DNA of 49,304 nt, taken from positions 1-49,304 of the forward strand of contig CANPVF010000128.1 in NCBI GenBank assembly GCA_947581645.1, read 5' to 3'. Position 1 is the first letter of the stretch. Every line of letters starts with the position of its first letter. This stretch comes from Candidatus Caribbeanibacter nitroreducens. Its GTDB lineage: Bacteria; Gemmatimonadota; Gemmatimonadetes; Palauibacterales; Palauibacteraceae. Positions 48,777 through 49,304 of the stretch are shown here, piece after piece. The notes beneath the pieces are model-generated. The model did not search any database. It had not been told where the DNA came from and was given only the letters and a program-made list of their open reading frames with translations. A program made the translations under genes and the position numbers.

Positions 48777-49304
48777 CTAGGCTCCCTCCCCCGCCAGGCG
48801 CCTGCGGGCGGCACCGACCCCCAGGTCCACGTCCAGCTCGGCTCCGGCGCGCTCGAGCTCGCCGCCCAGGGCCGCCAGCGTGTGGAGCACGTTTCCGGGT
48901 CGGGCCGAGTGGCCCATGCATCCGATTCTGAAGATCTCTCCCGCCAGGTCGCCGAGTCCGCCGGCGATCTCGATGTCGTAGCCGTTCAGAACGGCCTGGA
49001 TGATCTCGCCGTCGTCGATTCCGGTCGGGACCCGGACGGCGTTCAGGCTCGGGAGCCAGTACTCGTCGTCTGCGTTCATCTCGAGCCCCATGGCCCGGAC
49101 ACCGGCCTTCAGTGCACCGGCCACGCGGCGGTGTCTCCGCCATCGCTCTTCGATCCCCTCCTCCGCCACGAGACGCAGGGCCTCCCGCATGGCGTAGACG
49201 TTGGTGATGGGGGCGGTGTGGTGGTACGACCGCTCTCCGCCCCAGTAGCCCTCCAGGAGCCCCAGGTCCAGATACCACGAACGGGCCGGTTCCTCGCGGC
49301 CGTG
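48777..49304 (-). CDS. Class-V aminotransferase (alanine/serine-glyoxylate type), C-terminal part
   Basis: About 175 codons of the C-terminal half are present; the N-terminus lies beyond the window. EEPARSWYLDLGLLEGYWGGERSYHHTAPITNVYAMREAL is the segment after the PLP lysine in alanine-glyoxylate, serine-glyoxylate and PucG-type aminotransferases. IQAVLNGYDIEIAGGLGDLAGEIFRIGCMGHSARPGNVL is the usual C-terminal domain with the carboxylate-binding arginine. Which amino donor is used cannot be decided. The stop TAG is at 48777-48779. Confidence 0.88.
   Translation of the reverse strand, partial: HGREEPARSWYLDLGLLEGYWGGERSYHHTAPITNVYAMREALRLVAEEGIEERWRRHRRVAGALKAGVRAMGLEMNADDEYWLPSLNAVRVPTGIDDGEIIQAVLNGYDIEIAGGLGDLAGEIFRIGCMGHSARPGNVLHTLAALGGELERAGAELDVDLGVGAARRRLAGEGA

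Overview
The window is about 49.3 kb of very GC-rich, gene-dense bacterial chromosome. No insertion sequence, prophage, CRISPR array or rRNA was seen. Gene content (SelD, BshA, PyrR-type pyrimidine operon, separate secD/secF, HemE-HemY-HemH, COX15/CtaA, M61 and DUF5117-type metallopeptidases, GGT), a Gram-negative envelope (lipoprotein signal peptides, a likely outer-membrane barrel) and arginine- and acid-rich, lysine-poor proteins suggest a Gemmatimonadota-like member of the FCB lineage, perhaps salt-adapted. This placement is inference from gene content; no search was run.

Layout. (1) 1-10295, all minus: a housekeeping run reading secD-secF-tatD-mutL-miaA-bshA-uppP-nadC-birA-coaX (coaX cut by the window edge), mostly with 4-base stop/start overlaps. 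(2) 10441-12500: a tRNA with anticodon CAT and its candidate promoter, then selD on the minus strand, which reads through an in-frame TGA (selenocysteine) followed by a bacterial SECIS-like hairpin; pcm diverges from it. (3) 12507-17127, minus: site-2 protease, scpA-scpB, a pseudouridine synthase and a 553-residue Rossmann protein of unknown function. (4) 17193-17618: rpsT with a structured leader and GTG start. (5) 17659-21615, minus: pyrR-pyrB-pyrC plus an extremely acidic coiled-coil protein. (6) 21678-27702: an NhaC-type antiporter with an added exported domain, then gltX and a 2-hydroxyacid dehydrogenase (minus), then a FadI-type thiolase. (7) 27755-30249, minus: a TlpA-like thioredoxin, heme A synthase and a small barrel-like protein. 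(8) 30542-38514: a methyltransferase (plus), then minus-strand M61 peptidase, unknown 104-aa protein, TPR protein, TerC protein and a large zinc metalloprotease. (9) 38682-44382: a late heme cluster, hemE, hemY and hemH, interrupted by a beta-lactamase-fold hydrolase and a truncated phosphodiesterase. (10) 44398-49304, minus: an SDR oxidoreductase, gamma-glutamyltransferase, a degenerate EAL/HDOD protein and a partial class-V aminotransferase.

The most interesting signals are the selenocysteine recoding of selD with its hairpin; a recurrent promoter architecture (TTnnnn, exactly 17 bases, nAGnnT, most often TAGCTT) upstream of at least seven independent transcription units; nearly leaderless promoters for pyrR and hemY; a terC gene whose conserved N-terminus is best explained by an ATC start codon; and an unknown protein translationally coupled to ferrochelatase. 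Stretches over 300 bases without a firm gene: only 46967-47362, which holds a weak candidate secreted ORF and an AT-rich possible promoter.
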